Part shown: piece after piece, positions 24,001-34,120 of the stretch
Position numbering within the stretch: position 1 is the first letter of the stretch
Layout: the number at the start of each line of letters is the position of its first letter
From: Leishmania martiniquensis
Taxonomy: Eukaryota; Euglenozoa; Kinetoplastea; Trypanosomatida; Trypanosomatidae
Length of the DNA stretch: 64,000 nucleotides
Assembly: GCF_017916325.1 (NCBI RefSeq)
Contig: NC_090140.1
Span: 98,501-162,500, forward strand
Direction: 5' to 3'
Made by a program: the position numbers and the translations under genes
Notes under the pieces: model-generated
Seen by the model: only the letters and a program-made list of their open reading frames with translations
What the model was told of the DNA's origin: nothing
The model's database searches: none

Positions 24001-26494
24001 TGAGGCCTACAGGCAGTACAGCGCTGATGTGTACAAGCGCGAGCAGCCGGCCGACGACGACAAGGACCAGGAGAAGGCCCCGGTGGACCCAGCGATGTAC
24101 CAGTCGACCTACGATGAGGCCTACAGGCAGTACAGCGCTGATGTGTACAAGCGCGAGCAGCCGGCCGACGACGACAAGGACCAGGAGAAGGCCCCGGTGG
24201 ACCCAGCGATGTACCAGTCGACCTACGATGAGGCCTACAAGCAGTACAGCGCTGATGTGTACAAGCGCGAGCAGCCGGCCGACGACGACAAGGACCAGGA
24301 GAAGGCCCCGGTAGACCCAGCGATGTACCAGTCGACACACCGCGAAGCCTACAGGCAGTACAGCGCTGATGTGTACAAGCGCGAGCAGCCGGCCGACGAC
24401 GACAAGGACCAGGAGAAGGCCCCGGTGGACCCAGCGATGTACCAGTCGACCTACGATGAGGCCTACAGGCAGTACAGCGCTGATGTGTACAAGCGCGAGC
24501 AGCCGGCCGACGACGACAAGGACCAGGAGAAGGCCCCGGTGGACCCAGCGATGTACCAGTCGACCTACGATGAGGCCTACAAGCAGTACAGCGCTGATGT
24601 GTACAAGCGCGAGCAGCCGGCCGACGACGACAAGGACCAGGAGAAGGCCCCGGTGGACCCAGCGATGTACCAGTCGACCTACGATGAGGCCTACAGGCAG
24701 TACAGCGCTGATGTGTACAAGCGCGAGCAGCCGGCCGACGACGACAAGGACCAGGAGAAGGCCCCGGTGGACCCGACGATGTACCAGTCGACCTACGATG
24801 AGGCCTACAGGCAGTACAGCGCTGATGTGTACAAGCGCGAGCAGCCGGCCGACGACGACAAGGACCAGGAGAAGGCCCCGGTGGACCCGACGATGTACCA
24901 GTCGACCTACGATGAGGCCTACAGGCAGTACAGCGCTGATGTGTACAAGCGCGAGCAGCCGGCCGACGACGACAAGGACCAGGAGAAGGCCCCGGTGGAC
25001 CCAGCGATGTACCAGTCGACCTACGATGAGGCCTACAGGCAGTACAGCGCTGATGTGTACAAGCGCGAGCAGCCGGCCGACGACGACAAGGACCAGGAGA
25101 AGGCCCCGGTGGACCCAGCGATGTACCAGTCGACCTACGATGAGGCCTACAGGCAGTACAGCGCTGATGTGTACAAGCGCGAGCAGCCGGCCGACGACGA
25201 CAAGGACCAGGAGAAGGCCCCGGTGGACCCAGCGATGTACCAGTCGACCTACGATGAGGCCTACAGGCAGTACAGCGCTGATGTGTACAAGCGCGAGCAG
25301 CCGGCCGACGACGACAAGGACCAGGAGAAGGCCCCGGTAGACCCAGCGATGTACCAGTCGACACACCGCGAAGCCTACAGGCAGTACAGCGCTGATGTGT
25401 ACAAGCGCGAGCAGCCGGCCGACGACGACAAGGACCAGGAGAAGGCCCCGGTGGACCCAGCGATGTACCAGTCGACCTACGATGAGGCCTACAGGCAGTA
25501 CAGCGCTGATGTGTACAAGCGCGAGCAGCCGGCCGACGACGACAAGGACCAGGAGAAGGCCCCGGTGGACCCAGCGATGTACCAGTCGACACACCGCGAA
25601 GCCTACAGGCAGTACAGCGCTGATGTGTACAAGCGCGAACAGCGGAATGAGAATGTTTGCGCTCCGGAAGAGGGCAGCGTAGGGTTGGACGGAGCGAGGA
25701 AGGTGTTTGGCCGAGGTGGACAAAGTGAAGCGACTGGGTCTCGTCGTGCAGAGGTTATCTCTGATGAGGCACACGCGGATGACGATGAGGTCTTAGAGGC
25801 GGCGGTGATTCCTAACTTACCGAGTTTGAGCAGAACCAGTGAACGGAGGCCGAGCAGCGCCGGAACGACGGGTGGCTCTTCGGTACGGGCTCCCACGGTT
25901 GCGAGCCAAGCGAAGAGCAGCGCTGCGCTGACGGCGAAAGCACAAGCAGCTGTGGTCTCCTCCTCCGTTGGGGTTGAAGGAGCAGGCAAAGAAAGGCCGA
26001 TAGAGGAGCACGTGGCCCCGCGGCCTCACCGTAAAGGAGAGTACGAAACGGAATACCGCGTGAACTACCGCCCGTTCAGTAAAAGGCCTACCCCTGTTGC
26101 GACTCCACGTCGTACGCAGGCGTGCGTTCATCATGTGGACCCAGCCTTTTACGTCACCACCTGCAAGTCCGCTTACGTGGCTCCACCACCGGCCCCGGTG
26201 CGTGCGACCTACACGCGGCCGACTGTGTCGGTGCGTCACGTGGACGCAGCTTTCTACACCACTACCTGCAAGTCTGCTTACGTGGCACCGGTAGGGACAC
26301 CGACGCCTGCGACTTCAGCCCGGCCGACGGTATCGGTGCGTCACGTGGACTCGGCCGTCTACACCACCACCTGCAGATCGACCTATGTGACGCCGGCACC
26401 GACACTGACGCGTGTCGGCTTCACGCGGCCGGCGGCAACTGTGCGCCATGTGGACGCTAGCATGTACGTCAGCACGAGCCGCGCCGCTTATTAG
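21083..26494 (+). CDS. MARP-like microtubule-associated repetitive protein
   Basis: 1803 residues, ATG at 21083. Layout: a unique N-terminus (1-49); 38 perfect-length 38-residue repeats (50-1493) plus a 39th copy of 27 residues (1494-1520); a Ser/Ala/Glu-rich spacer (about 1521-1683); and a C-terminal module of three 35-residue repeats plus a partial one (1684-1803). The main unit starts PVDPAMYQST and ends with an Asp/Lys-rich PADDDKDQEKA segment. Trypanosoma MARP-1/MARP-2 are built from about 50 highly conserved 38-residue repeats and bind subpellicular microtubules; the same unit length and mixed acidic/basic character suggest this is the Leishmania counterpart. Copies differ only by a few substitutions (TYDE/THRE, AYRQ/AYKQ, PAM/PTM). 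No membrane segment. Repeat number should vary between strains and may be wrong in an assembly. Confidence 0.88.
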   Translation: MSSTTTAFAHPRLSARHAPDKTEYEDAYQWRGLPMTTHHDGDNVTTENPPVDPAMYQSTYDEAYRQYSADVYKREQPADDDKDQEKAPVDPAMYQSTYDEAYRQYSADVYKREQPADDDKDQEKAPVDPAMYQSTYDEAYRQYSADVYKREQPADDDKDQEKAPVDPAMYQSTHREAYRQYSADVYKREQPADDDKDQEKAPVDPAMYQSTYDEAYRQYSADVYKREQPADDDKDQEKAPVDPAMYQSTYDEAYRQYSADVYKREQPADDDKDQEKAPVDPAMYQSTHREAYRQYSADVYKREQPADDDKDQEKAPVDPAMYQSTYDEAYRQYSADVYKREQPADDDKDQEKAPVDPAMYQSTYDEAYRQYSADVYKREQPADDDKDQEKAPVDPAMYQSTHREAYRQYSADVYKREQPADDDKDQEKAPVDPAMYQSTYDEAYRQYSADVYKREQPADDDKDQEKAPVDPAMYQSTYDEAYRQYSADVYKREQPADDDKDQEKAPVDPAMYQSTYDEAYRQYSADVYKREQPADDDKDQEKAPVDPAMYQSTYDEAYRQYSADVYKREQPADDDKDQEKAPVDPAMYQSTYDEAYRQYSADVYKREQPADDDKDQEKAPVDPAMYQSTYDEAYRQYSADVYKREQPADDDKDQEKAPVDPAMYQSTYDEAYKQYSADVYKREQPADDDKDQEKAPVDPTMYQSTYDEAYRQYSADVYKREQPADDDKDQEKAPVDPAMYQSTYDEAYRQYSADVYKREQPADDDKDQEKAPVDPAMYQSTYDEAYRQYSADVYKREQPADDDKDQEKAPVDPAMYQSTHREAYRQYSADVYKREQPADDDKDQEKAPVDPAMYQSTYDEAYRQYSADVYKREQPADDDKDQEKAPVDPAMYQSTHREAYRQYSADVYKREQPADDDKDQEKAPVDPAMYQSTYDEAYRQYSADVYKREQPADDDKDQEKAPVDPAMYQSTYDEAYRQYSADVYKREQPADDDKDQEKAPVDPAMYQSTYDEAYRQYSADVYKREQPADDDKDQEKAPVDPAMYQSTYDEAYKQYSADVYKREQPADDDKDQEKAPVDPAMYQSTHREAYRQYSADVYKREQPADDDKDQEKAPVDPAMYQSTYDEAYRQYSADVYKREQPADDDKDQEKAPVDPAMYQSTYDEAYKQYSADVYKREQPADDDKDQEKAPVDPAMYQSTYDEAYRQYSADVYKREQPADDDKDQEKAPVDPTMYQSTYDEAYRQYSADVYKREQPADDDKDQEKAPVDPTMYQSTYDEAYRQYSADVYKREQPADDDKDQEKAPVDPAMYQSTYDEAYRQYSADVYKREQPADDDKDQEKAPVDPAMYQSTYDEAYRQYSADVYKREQPADDDKDQEKAPVDPAMYQSTYDEAYRQYSADVYKREQPADDDKDQEKAPVDPAMYQSTHREAYRQYSADVYKREQPADDDKDQEKAPVDPAMYQSTYDEAYRQYSADVYKREQPADDDKDQEKAPVDPAMYQSTHREAYRQYSADVYKREQRNENVCAPEEGSVGLDGARKVFGRGGQSEATGSRRAEVISDEAHADDDEVLEAAVIPNLPSLSRTSERRPSSAGTTGGSSVRAPTVASQAKSSAALTAKAQAAVVSSSVGVEGAGKERPIEEHVAPRPHRKGEYETEYRVNYRPFSKRPTPVATPRRTQACVHHVDPAFYVTTCKSAYVAPPPAPVRATYTRPTVSVRHVDAAFYTTTCKSAYVAPVGTPTPATSARPTVSVRHVDSAVYTTTCRSTYVTPAPTLTRVGFTRPAATVRHVDASMYVSTSRAAY
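21230..25642 (+). repeat. Tandem array of 114-bp units, 38 full copies plus one partial
   Basis: The unit boundary CCGGTGGAC recurs exactly every 114 bp from 21230; the 39th unit starts at 25562 (4332/114 = 38). There are no indels anywhere in the array. Eight units carry the THRE variant (units 4, 7, 10, 21, 23, 28, 37, 39), three the AYKQ variant (17, 27, 30) and three PTM (18, 32, 33). A silent GTA for GTG change marks several units. It lies wholly within the MARP-like coding sequence. Confidence 0.97.
26132..26491 (+). repeat. Tandem 105-bp (35-residue) repeats at the MARP C-terminus
   Basis: HVD codons recur at 26132, 26237, 26342 and 26447, exactly 105 bp apart: three full units and a 15-residue partial unit that runs to the stop codon. 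The units start HVDPAFYVTTCKSAY, HVDAAFYTTTCKSAY and HVDSAVYTTTCRSTY. They are much more diverged from one another than the 114-bp units. Confidence 0.93.
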
Positions 26495-29400
26495 ACTGCG
26501 ACGCCGCTCCTCGGCCCCAGATGAGATGCTGAAATGGGAATGGATGGAACGGTGGAAGGAAGGGAGGGCGCAGGGCGGCGGTTCCTCCCACTCACCCTCT
26601 CCGCGTCCCTCTCATTCGGCATGGCGTGCGCGCGAGCGCTCTCTCGCCTGCCGGCATTCTTTGGTTGTACTCTCTCGACAAGAGTGCTGTATGGTGCGCG
26701 ATGCCTCTTCCGCCTCTCACCTCCTCCTCCGCCACCCCCACAGACACACACACAGAGAGAGAGACGGACAGGCGCAGACATATTTCAGTCGTGGTGGTAT
26801 GAAGCTGCCCGTGTCCCTCTTCCGCGGTGTGTTGATGGCCGTTCTTTCTCGCCATGGCACTCTTCTTTACCCGTCCCCTCTCCGCCTCTCAACGCTGTAT
26901 CGCCTCACGTCTGTGTTCTGTGCTCCCGTCCTTCTCCTACCCTTACCTTCGTTTCCTATGGGACCGCTCGTGCGTCGCCTCGAGGGCATGCACTTCTCCC
27001 TCCCTCCCTCCCCCCTCTCTCTCTCGGCCAAGCATCATCTCGTGGTTAGACTTTTCTTGTGTTTACACACGCACGCACGCAAGCACAAAGCGTTCGTGTA
27101 CACGCGCGTTCGCCCCTCCCCCTCCCCCTCCCCCACACACACAAGTAACCTCCCGTCCCCTCCCCCTCTCTCGTCCCTCTGTCTGACCTCCTGTACCGCT
27201 TTCGATCCCTCTCTGCCTGTCTCTCTTTCTCTCTCACACTTTCTCTAATATATATATATTTCTTTGAGCTCTTTTTGTTCGTTTCACCACCGCCGCCACT
27301 GCCGCCAAATTTCCTTTTTCTTCGTGAGCTCTGTATGTGTATGTGTGTGCACGAGGAAACCCTCTGACCCCCCCTCCCTCTCTGCGTTTTGGTACTGTGC
27401 GGTACGTTTGTATCTGACCGTCGCTATCGCCCTCCCCTCCCACCGCATTGCTGCCTTTCATGTAGCGTTTCTTCTTTCTCTCTTCTTTTTTCTTTCGCCG
27501 TTGTTCCCCCAGATGGGCGCTGGCCATTCATCGCCCCCCCCTACCCCCACACACAGACCCTCTCCTCACCTCTCCCCTCTCCCTGTATCGATGGAAGCGC
27601 CAGGCGAGTGCGCGAGGAATTCAGTGGGAGTGGATCGCATTGACGCCTGGGACCACGAGAACTGCGCCAGCTGCTACTCCACTGTGCGGCTGACTCGTTA
27701 GGGGCGGGATGTCGCTATGCACAGCGCGCCCCATCCTCGATCGGCCACCGCATCAGTCGCGGTGCTCACCGCAGAGAACCACACCCCTATGCGGTCTTCC
27801 CTCCCTCCCCTCTCAACGCCCGCTAACCCCCGTCGCTCTTCTCTGTATTTTGTGGTGGGTGTGCTTATTGTCCTCACGCACTCTTCCCTTCGACCTTTTT
27901 TTCGCGCTCTGTATCGTGGCCCTTACGATTTTTTTTGGTGTGTGTGTGTCTGTCTGTGTGTGTGTGTGTGCACGCGTGTCGCACTGGAGGGAGGACAAGA
28001 AGGGCTGTGGCATACACACATATACACGCATATATATGCGTATATATATATATGTGTGTATATATATGCAGAGAGAGAGAGGCGGAGAAGGAAGAGAAGG
28101 GATGAAAGGAAGTGGGCATCGCAGTGAAGCGCTTGACCTATACCAAGTCAGGATGGGGGGCGGGGGCGGGGAGAGCGCTATCGGAGCGTAGTTATTTGCA
28201 GCATGTGTCGGCGCGCATGCGTGACACGCTCGATCACGCGCTTCACTCTGCGCCCCTTCCCCTTTGTTCTCGCCGTCCTGTCCCTCTCGCGAGCGCCCTC
28301 TTACAGGCTCGGCGGAGAGTTCTCCCCGCCCGTGAGCGAACAGAGCTGCGGACGGTGATGCGGAAACGCTGCCATGACCGCATCAGCGGTCTCGTGCACC
28401 TATCGCCCTCGTCGTCGCTTCCGTGTCGCCTTCATAGGTTGGCTCCCCCCTCCCTCCCTCTCCCTCCCATCGCTCTCACGCCCTCCCCTTCCTCGCGCCC
28501 ACACACCTATGCGCACACACATACACATACAGTGTGATAGGCGGAGGACTTGTGAGGTGCCCTCACGCGGAGAGGCGCCCCTCGCCCTCCCCCCTGTTTA
28601 TGTGTTCGCTTTTTATTCTCCGCCCCTGAGGATGTATCGGTGTGCGAGCCCAAGCCACGAAGCTTTGAAGTGAAGCAAAAAAAAAACATGAACGCAAGCG
28701 GCACAGGTGTGAGGGAGGAGAGAGAAAGAGGCACGTCAGGACGTGCATAAAAGGGTGCAGAGGCACGTGGATGTGGGTGGCCGCCTTTGTGTGGTGAGAG
28801 AGGAGGGCTGAGAAAACGTCGGCCCGATTCGCTTAGGGGGGTGGCTCGCGTAGTTTCCTGCTCTCCCTCCTGCATCTGAGGGTCGCCACCTCTGCCTCCA
28901 CGCCTGCAGCTCATCCCAGAAATCGTTACGAGGGAGAGCATCCTGGTCGCAGGCGCGCCTTTGTCTGCTACTGCACCGTTACTTGAAGCCCCATCCTCGA
29001 TTCCTATCGCAGCTCTGACCCTCTCTCTCTCTCCCACGCACGCACGCACGCAAACAGCCCCAGTCTCCATCTCTTCCCCACCACCACCACCACCACGCCT
29101 CGGTGCACTACTCTCTGCGTCTCCCTGTCCGTCTTGAGGCGTGTGCGCCGGCCACGTCATCTGCTCTTCCGCCTTCTACCCTCCCTTCCCCCTTCCCGAA
29201 ACGATCCAGACAGCTGGAGAAATAGGCGCTGACGCGCCTATTCGCACCGTTGCACGACCCACCACACCTCATCATTACCGCTATACATACACACAAAAAG
29301 TACGCGCTGGGCTGAGAGAAGATACGCGCACCCCAAAGGACGCAGGCACTGCTCTTTGCAACAAGAAGCGTCGCACAACACCATCGTCGGCATCCAACCG

Positions 29401-30697
29401 CGAGGGAGGCTGGAGGTCGCAGCGAGCAGGCGGGAGGGTCGTCACCTCTTAAAAACAAAGCCTTCTGCACTGTACGCACACCTCCTCCCACCCCCTTTTT
29501 TCCTCTCTTCCTCCCCTCTCTCTATCTATTGCGCACTGCCTCTACCTGTCCCATCAGGGCTTCCTTTTCCCTGGCACAGCCAATCGCATCGCGTCATCGT
29601 AGACCCATCCGTTAGCACACACGCCACACGCACCAGGGGGAGAGAGAGACAGAGGCGGAGGCAGCGGCAAAGATAAGCGTTAGCGATACGCTGCAGTCTC
29701 CTCACGCATCCCTCTTCTACTTCGCACCAGAAGCTTTCTCTGGCTGTGTGTGCGTGTGCGCCACTGCTCCCACAGGGGGTGCCTCTGTGCTTTCTTCACG
29801 GGAGAGGGAGTGCAGAGAATTGCTGAGGCTTCGAAGAAGAAAAAGGCTGACGGCGGCATCTTAGGTTGCACGCAAGGAGGAAAGAGCGAGAGCCTCTTCC
29901 CCACTCAGCCCCTTAACGCACACACACACACACCATCACCACCCCCTTGTCTCTGCTGCCTGTCAGTACTGTTCATACACACACAGACGCACTCCATCTT
30001 TGCTCCGCACTTTCGCTCGCCTCGTTTTTCCTTTGTCGTAAGATTACGTGTGTGGGTGTGCTCACCTCCGCCGCCCCCTCTGTCAGTTGTTCGCTCGCCG
30101 CCCCTCCTTCTGTCGTCCTTTTCCCTTCGATCTTCTCCCACGCCCCTCCCCCCTCCTCTGCCTGTGTTGGTGCAGCACGCAAGCACACGCAAACCGTCCC
30201 GCACCTGCCCCCGCCCCAGCACGCCTCTACACCCCCAAATTTACCTCTCCCTCCCTCTCTCTTCCTCCCTCTTCCTCCCTCCCTCCCCACACACACACAC
30301 ACTTCTCTGCTACCACCGCTGCGGCGCTCCCTCTCTCTCTCCCTCATCTCCCCCTCCGCCTTTGTTTGTTTCTCCTCTGGGCACTCTCCACGAATTGGGT
30401 GCCTGTCTGTCTGTGTCTGTGTTTGTGTGTGTGCCGCGTCGCAGGCGCTGCCTCTTTTCGCCCTGCTGAGCTCCACGAGGCGTCAGGCGACACTGCGGCG
30501 ATAGAGGCAAGTGAAATTGCAACGAGCCACTTCACCGTCGCTCCCCTCCTAGTCCCTCTCACCCCGGCCCCCCCTCCCTCCCTCCCTCCGCACACACACC
30601 TACACCGACCCACTTAATCAGCCAACTGCTGCTGTCACTGGCGCAGAACAGAGTGAGCGCAACGCATTCGCGGACGCCACGCACGCCCTCCCCTCCA
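26495..30697. other. Very large intergenic / UTR region, 4.2 kb
   Basis: The longest stretch without a recognised gene. It is rich in CT tracts, CA/TG runs and a TA-rich block at 28011-28080. The right 700 bp (about 29930-30600) is almost continuous pyrimidine-rich sequence upstream of the kinase ATG. ATG frames of 60-140 codons occur but are Pro/Ser/His/Thr-rich translations of simple repeats. I see no tRNA, snoRNA or strand switch, though small ncRNAs cannot be excluded by eye. Confidence 0.5.
28011..28080. repeat. CA/TA microsatellite followed by GA run
   Basis: CATACACACATATACACGCA passes into two palindromic TA blocks (28030-28054 and 28059-28067), then GAGAGAGAGA. Confidence 0.75.
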
Positions 30698-33049
30698 ATG
30701 ACCTCTCGCTCCTACTACGGCGGCACCGGGACGACGGCAGTGGTGCCACACAGCATCAGCATCTCCACCGCTGAAGCCGTACCGTCGCAAGAGCCGTCGT
30801 CGTTTGCGCAGCTCCCGCCGAGTCAGCAGCAACACGAGTCGAACTTCAGCCCAGCAACTGCCTCGTCGACCGCGAGCTTGAACAGTACAATGAACAGGAA
30901 GTACTCCTCTGCTTCGGCGGTCGTGGGACCATCGCACATCGGCATCAGTGACAGTATCGGGGCAGCAGCAGGAGCGAGCGGAAATGAGCGCGGACTTTGG
31001 AGCAGCTCTTTATCTGCGGCCGCGCCGCGCAACAGCAGCGTGGCCATCAAGGGCGGCGACTACCCTCCAGAGCAGTCGCACCAGCAGCCATCGCATCCCT
31101 TGCCACTGTCGAACAGCACAGATGAAGACGATGACACGCAGAACGCGGCGGCCAACGAGCAGCTTGAGTACTGTGGCGTGCGCCTCCTCCCTGGGGTGGA
31201 GCAGATCGACTTCGACGAGGGTTACTACGTCGGCACGATCGATGAGAATGGCGAAATGGCTGGCTACGGCAAGGCAACGTGGCACAGCGGTGACACGTAC
31301 GAAGGCGAGTGGCTAAACGGCATGATGCACGGCAAGGGCACGTACACCTGGGCGGATGGCGACTACTACCACGGCGAGTACGTGAGAGGCCGGATGGAGG
31401 GTTGTGGCGAGATGAAGGACGCCACAGGCCTGTACACAGGTGAGTGGGCAGACGACATGCGGCAAGGCTACGGGCGCATGGTGTACTCTGGCGGTAACGT
31501 CTACGAGGGCGAGTGGCTGGCAGGCATGCGGCACGGCACCGGCAAGCTCATCGAGCCCGCTGCTCACATCACGTACGAGGGCGAGTTCAACCGGAACGAA
31601 AAAGAGGGTCGCGGTGTGCAGACGAACGCCGAGGGCGACGTCTACGAGGGCGAGTTCGCGCGCGGCAAGCCCAACGGCCGCGGCACTTACCTCTGGGCCG
31701 ACGGTGCACGCTACATTGGCATGTTCAAAGACGGCGTCAAGCACGGTGACGGGTGCGAGTGGCTCGCCAATGGTGACTGGGTTGCTGGACTCTTTGTTGA
31801 CGGCGAGCACGTCGATAGCCAGTCGACGTGCCACAAAGCTACGGTGCTCACGACGGCAAGCAGCGACGCTGAGGAAGAAAGCGAGGGTGAGGCGGGCGAG
31901 GGCGGTGCTGCCGGCAGACTAGGAAACGCTAGCCTCTCCGACACCACTGTGGCCGCTGTACTCGCACCTCTTGACGCCGAGAAGCTGCGCCGCATCGCTG
32001 ACCAAGCGAACGCCTCGCCTTTCTCGATGAGCACGTCGGCGACGAAGATGAGGGCTCCCAAGAGCGCCTCGCGCAAGACCAGCCACGAGGGCGACCAAGA
32101 ATCCAGCGACCCGGGTGAGGTGCCTGCCGAGGAGGTAGCATCGCCGTTCTCGCGCGCCCTAGCCGCTCCACAGATTCTGCTAGATGACAGCGACCTCGAA
32201 GGCTGGACGCCGCTTAAGACAATAGGCAAGGGTAGCTTTGGTGCTGTGTACACGGCGCTTCTGCGCAACGGCCGCACGGTATGCTGCAAGGTGATCGAGC
32301 TCGGCAGCGTTGAGAGCGAGGAGGAAATGGATAAGCTGCGCAACGAGATTGCGCTGATGAAGCGGTTGCGGCACCCGAACTGCGTTCAGTACTACGGCAG
32401 TCTCGAGGATAAGGCGAAGAACACGCTGAACATTTTCATGGAGTACGTCAGTGGCGGCACCCTCACGAGCTTCGTGGCAAAATTCAAGATGATACCGCTC
32501 AACACACTGCGGCAGTGGATATACCAGATGGTCTGCGGCGTGAAATATCTGCACCAGTGCGGCATCGTGCACCGAGACATCAAGGGCGATAACGTGCTCG
32601 TCTCTGTCGACGGCATTGTGAAGCTGGCAGACTTTGGTTGTAGCAAGGCGATCGACGATGTCTGCAGCGCCACGCACGGCTGCTCGACAATGGTCGGCAC
32701 GCCGTACTGGATGGCGCCGGAGGTGATCAAGTGCGAGGCCGGCGGCTACGGCATGAAGAGCGACATCTGGTCCATTGGGTGTACAATCGTCGAGATGCTG
32801 ACAGGGAAGCCGCCGTGGCCGGAGTGCAACTCGATGTGGGCTGCCGTGTACAAAATCGCTAACTCTACCGGGTTGCCAACGGAGATACCGGACGACGTGG
32901 ACCCGCAGCTGATGGACCTCCTGGAAAGGTGCTTTGAGCGCAACCCGAAGCTGCGCCCAACGGCGGAAGAGATGCTGAAACACCCGTTCCTGGCGAGGGT
33001 GGCCGAGAGCGTGACGTCGCCCAGAGAGGGGGGGAGCAGGCGCGAGTGA
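30698..33049 (+). CDS. MORN-repeat protein kinase, MAPKKK (STE11) type
   Basis: 783 residues from the ATG at 30698 (the frame opens upstream at a GTG only). The N-terminal ~165 residues are Ser/Gln-rich and probably disordered. About eight MORN repeats follow (roughly 175-380; units such as YEGEWLNGMMHGKGTYTW and YEGEFARGKPNGRGTYLW). A variable acidic/Ser linker leads to a kinase domain (about 503-770): GKGSFGAV loop (from Gly510), VCCKVIE with the catalytic lysine, HRDIKGDN (His625-Asn632), DFG (Asp645) and APE (673-675). WSIGCTIVEML and the HPF end fit STE11/MEKK kinases. All catalytic residues are present, so it should be active. MORN repeats usually bind lipids or scaffold at membranes and cytoskeleton, which suggests localisation by the N-terminus. 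No transmembrane segment is visible. Confidence 0.93.
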   Translation: MTSRSYYGGTGTTAVVPHSISISTAEAVPSQEPSSFAQLPPSQQQHESNFSPATASSTASLNSTMNRKYSSASAVVGPSHIGISDSIGAAAGASGNERGLWSSSLSAAAPRNSSVAIKGGDYPPEQSHQQPSHPLPLSNSTDEDDDTQNAAANEQLEYCGVRLLPGVEQIDFDEGYYVGTIDENGEMAGYGKATWHSGDTYEGEWLNGMMHGKGTYTWADGDYYHGEYVRGRMEGCGEMKDATGLYTGEWADDMRQGYGRMVYSGGNVYEGEWLAGMRHGTGKLIEPAAHITYEGEFNRNEKEGRGVQTNAEGDVYEGEFARGKPNGRGTYLWADGARYIGMFKDGVKHGDGCEWLANGDWVAGLFVDGEHVDSQSTCHKATVLTTASSDAEEESEGEAGEGGAAGRLGNASLSDTTVAAVLAPLDAEKLRRIADQANASPFSMSTSATKMRAPKSASRKTSHEGDQESSDPGEVPAEEVASPFSRALAAPQILLDDSDLEGWTPLKTIGKGSFGAVYTALLRNGRTVCCKVIELGSVESEEEMDKLRNEIALMKRLRHPNCVQYYGSLEDKAKNTLNIFMEYVSGGTLTSFVAKFKMIPLNTLRQWIYQMVCGVKYLHQCGIVHRDIKGDNVLVSVDGIVKLADFGCSKAIDDVCSATHGCSTMVGTPYWMAPEVIKCEAGGYGMKSDIWSIGCTIVEMLTGKPPWPECNSMWAAVYKIANSTGLPTEIPDDVDPQLMDLLERCFERNPKLRPTAEEMLKHPFLARVAESVTSPREGGSRRE

Positions 33050-34068
33050 GTGAGGGGGGTTGAGGGGCGCGGGGCAGGGGACACACGTCACCCCTCTCTC
33101 TCTCTCTGACGTCGTTCGTATTGCATCGCCGTGGACAAACACCACCGTCGCACGCACACACAAATTTTAAAAAAGCAGCGCGGAACCTTTTCAGGGAGTG
33201 TCGGGCGTACACACCGATAGGGGTGATGGGAATCTATAACGGGGCGCCGATCGACATGAGCGCGCCCACCCTCCCCCCTCCGCATCTTGTCGCGCCTCGC
33301 CGCTGTCCGCGACTTTTTTGTGTCCGTTGATTCCCTTCTCCCTCCACCCTCCTCTGTGACGTGGTCGTCTGTTTCTTTTTTTTTCTTCTGTCTGTTTCAC
33401 CTCTTTGCCATTTCTGCGGCTGACGTTTGGCACGTGTTGACGCGCCTTCTCCCCCCCTCCCCCCTCTCTTTCTTTCCTCCCCGGTGGTGGCGGTGGTAGT
33501 GTGTGCCTCTGGCGTTCCCTTCGACCTTCTTTGTCGCCGTTGTGGGTGTTGGTGGTGATACAAAGTGCGCCAAACCGCGTGGATGATGCCTGCGTGTTGC
33601 GCACGGGCGGTCATCGATTTTCTGTGCCTTCCCCCTTTTCGCGCACGCCTGTGGCGCTTACATCTTCAGTATTCGCTTCGTTGTCTACCCTCTCCTCTCC
33701 TCTCCTCTCTCCTCCCCCCTCTCCCCACTGTTACGCCCTCTCTCCCCCTCTCCCTCTCCCTCCCTCCCTCCCTCTCTCTCTCTGCACGTACGCGCTCCCT
33801 TCTTCGCCTTCTCGGCATTTTACTTTATGTGTTCTCTGTTCCGCATGACCTGTTTCTCCGCGTACCGCGTGGATGCTTGCCTGTCTTCGGTTGGTCATTT
33901 CTGTGTGGCCGCGTCTGCCTTTTCCTGTTGCGCGCGTGTGTGTGCGCACCTTTTTTTTCTTTCTTTTCTTTTTTTTTTACCTGCTGGCAAGTGCAATTCG
34001 TAGTGCTCACTCCAGTCATCGTGTGCATTACACGCTGCTGGCGCTTGCAAGGCACATCTATCCGTCTG

Positions 34069-34120
34069 CACACATATATATATATATGTATATGTATATG
34101 TGTGTGTGTACGTGTGTACG
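34069..34120. repeat. TA/TG microsatellite
   Basis: A TA run at 34075-34087 is followed by GTATATGTATATG and TG repeats. Confidence 0.7.

Noticed and set aside
21213..25592. Antisense and alternate-frame ORFs across the MARP repeats
   Set aside because: They exist because the unit is 114 bp and lacks stops; composition and the opposite strand argue against coding.
21230..25642. CRISPR-like array
   Set aside because: Direct tandem coding repeats without spacers in a eukaryote; not CRISPR.
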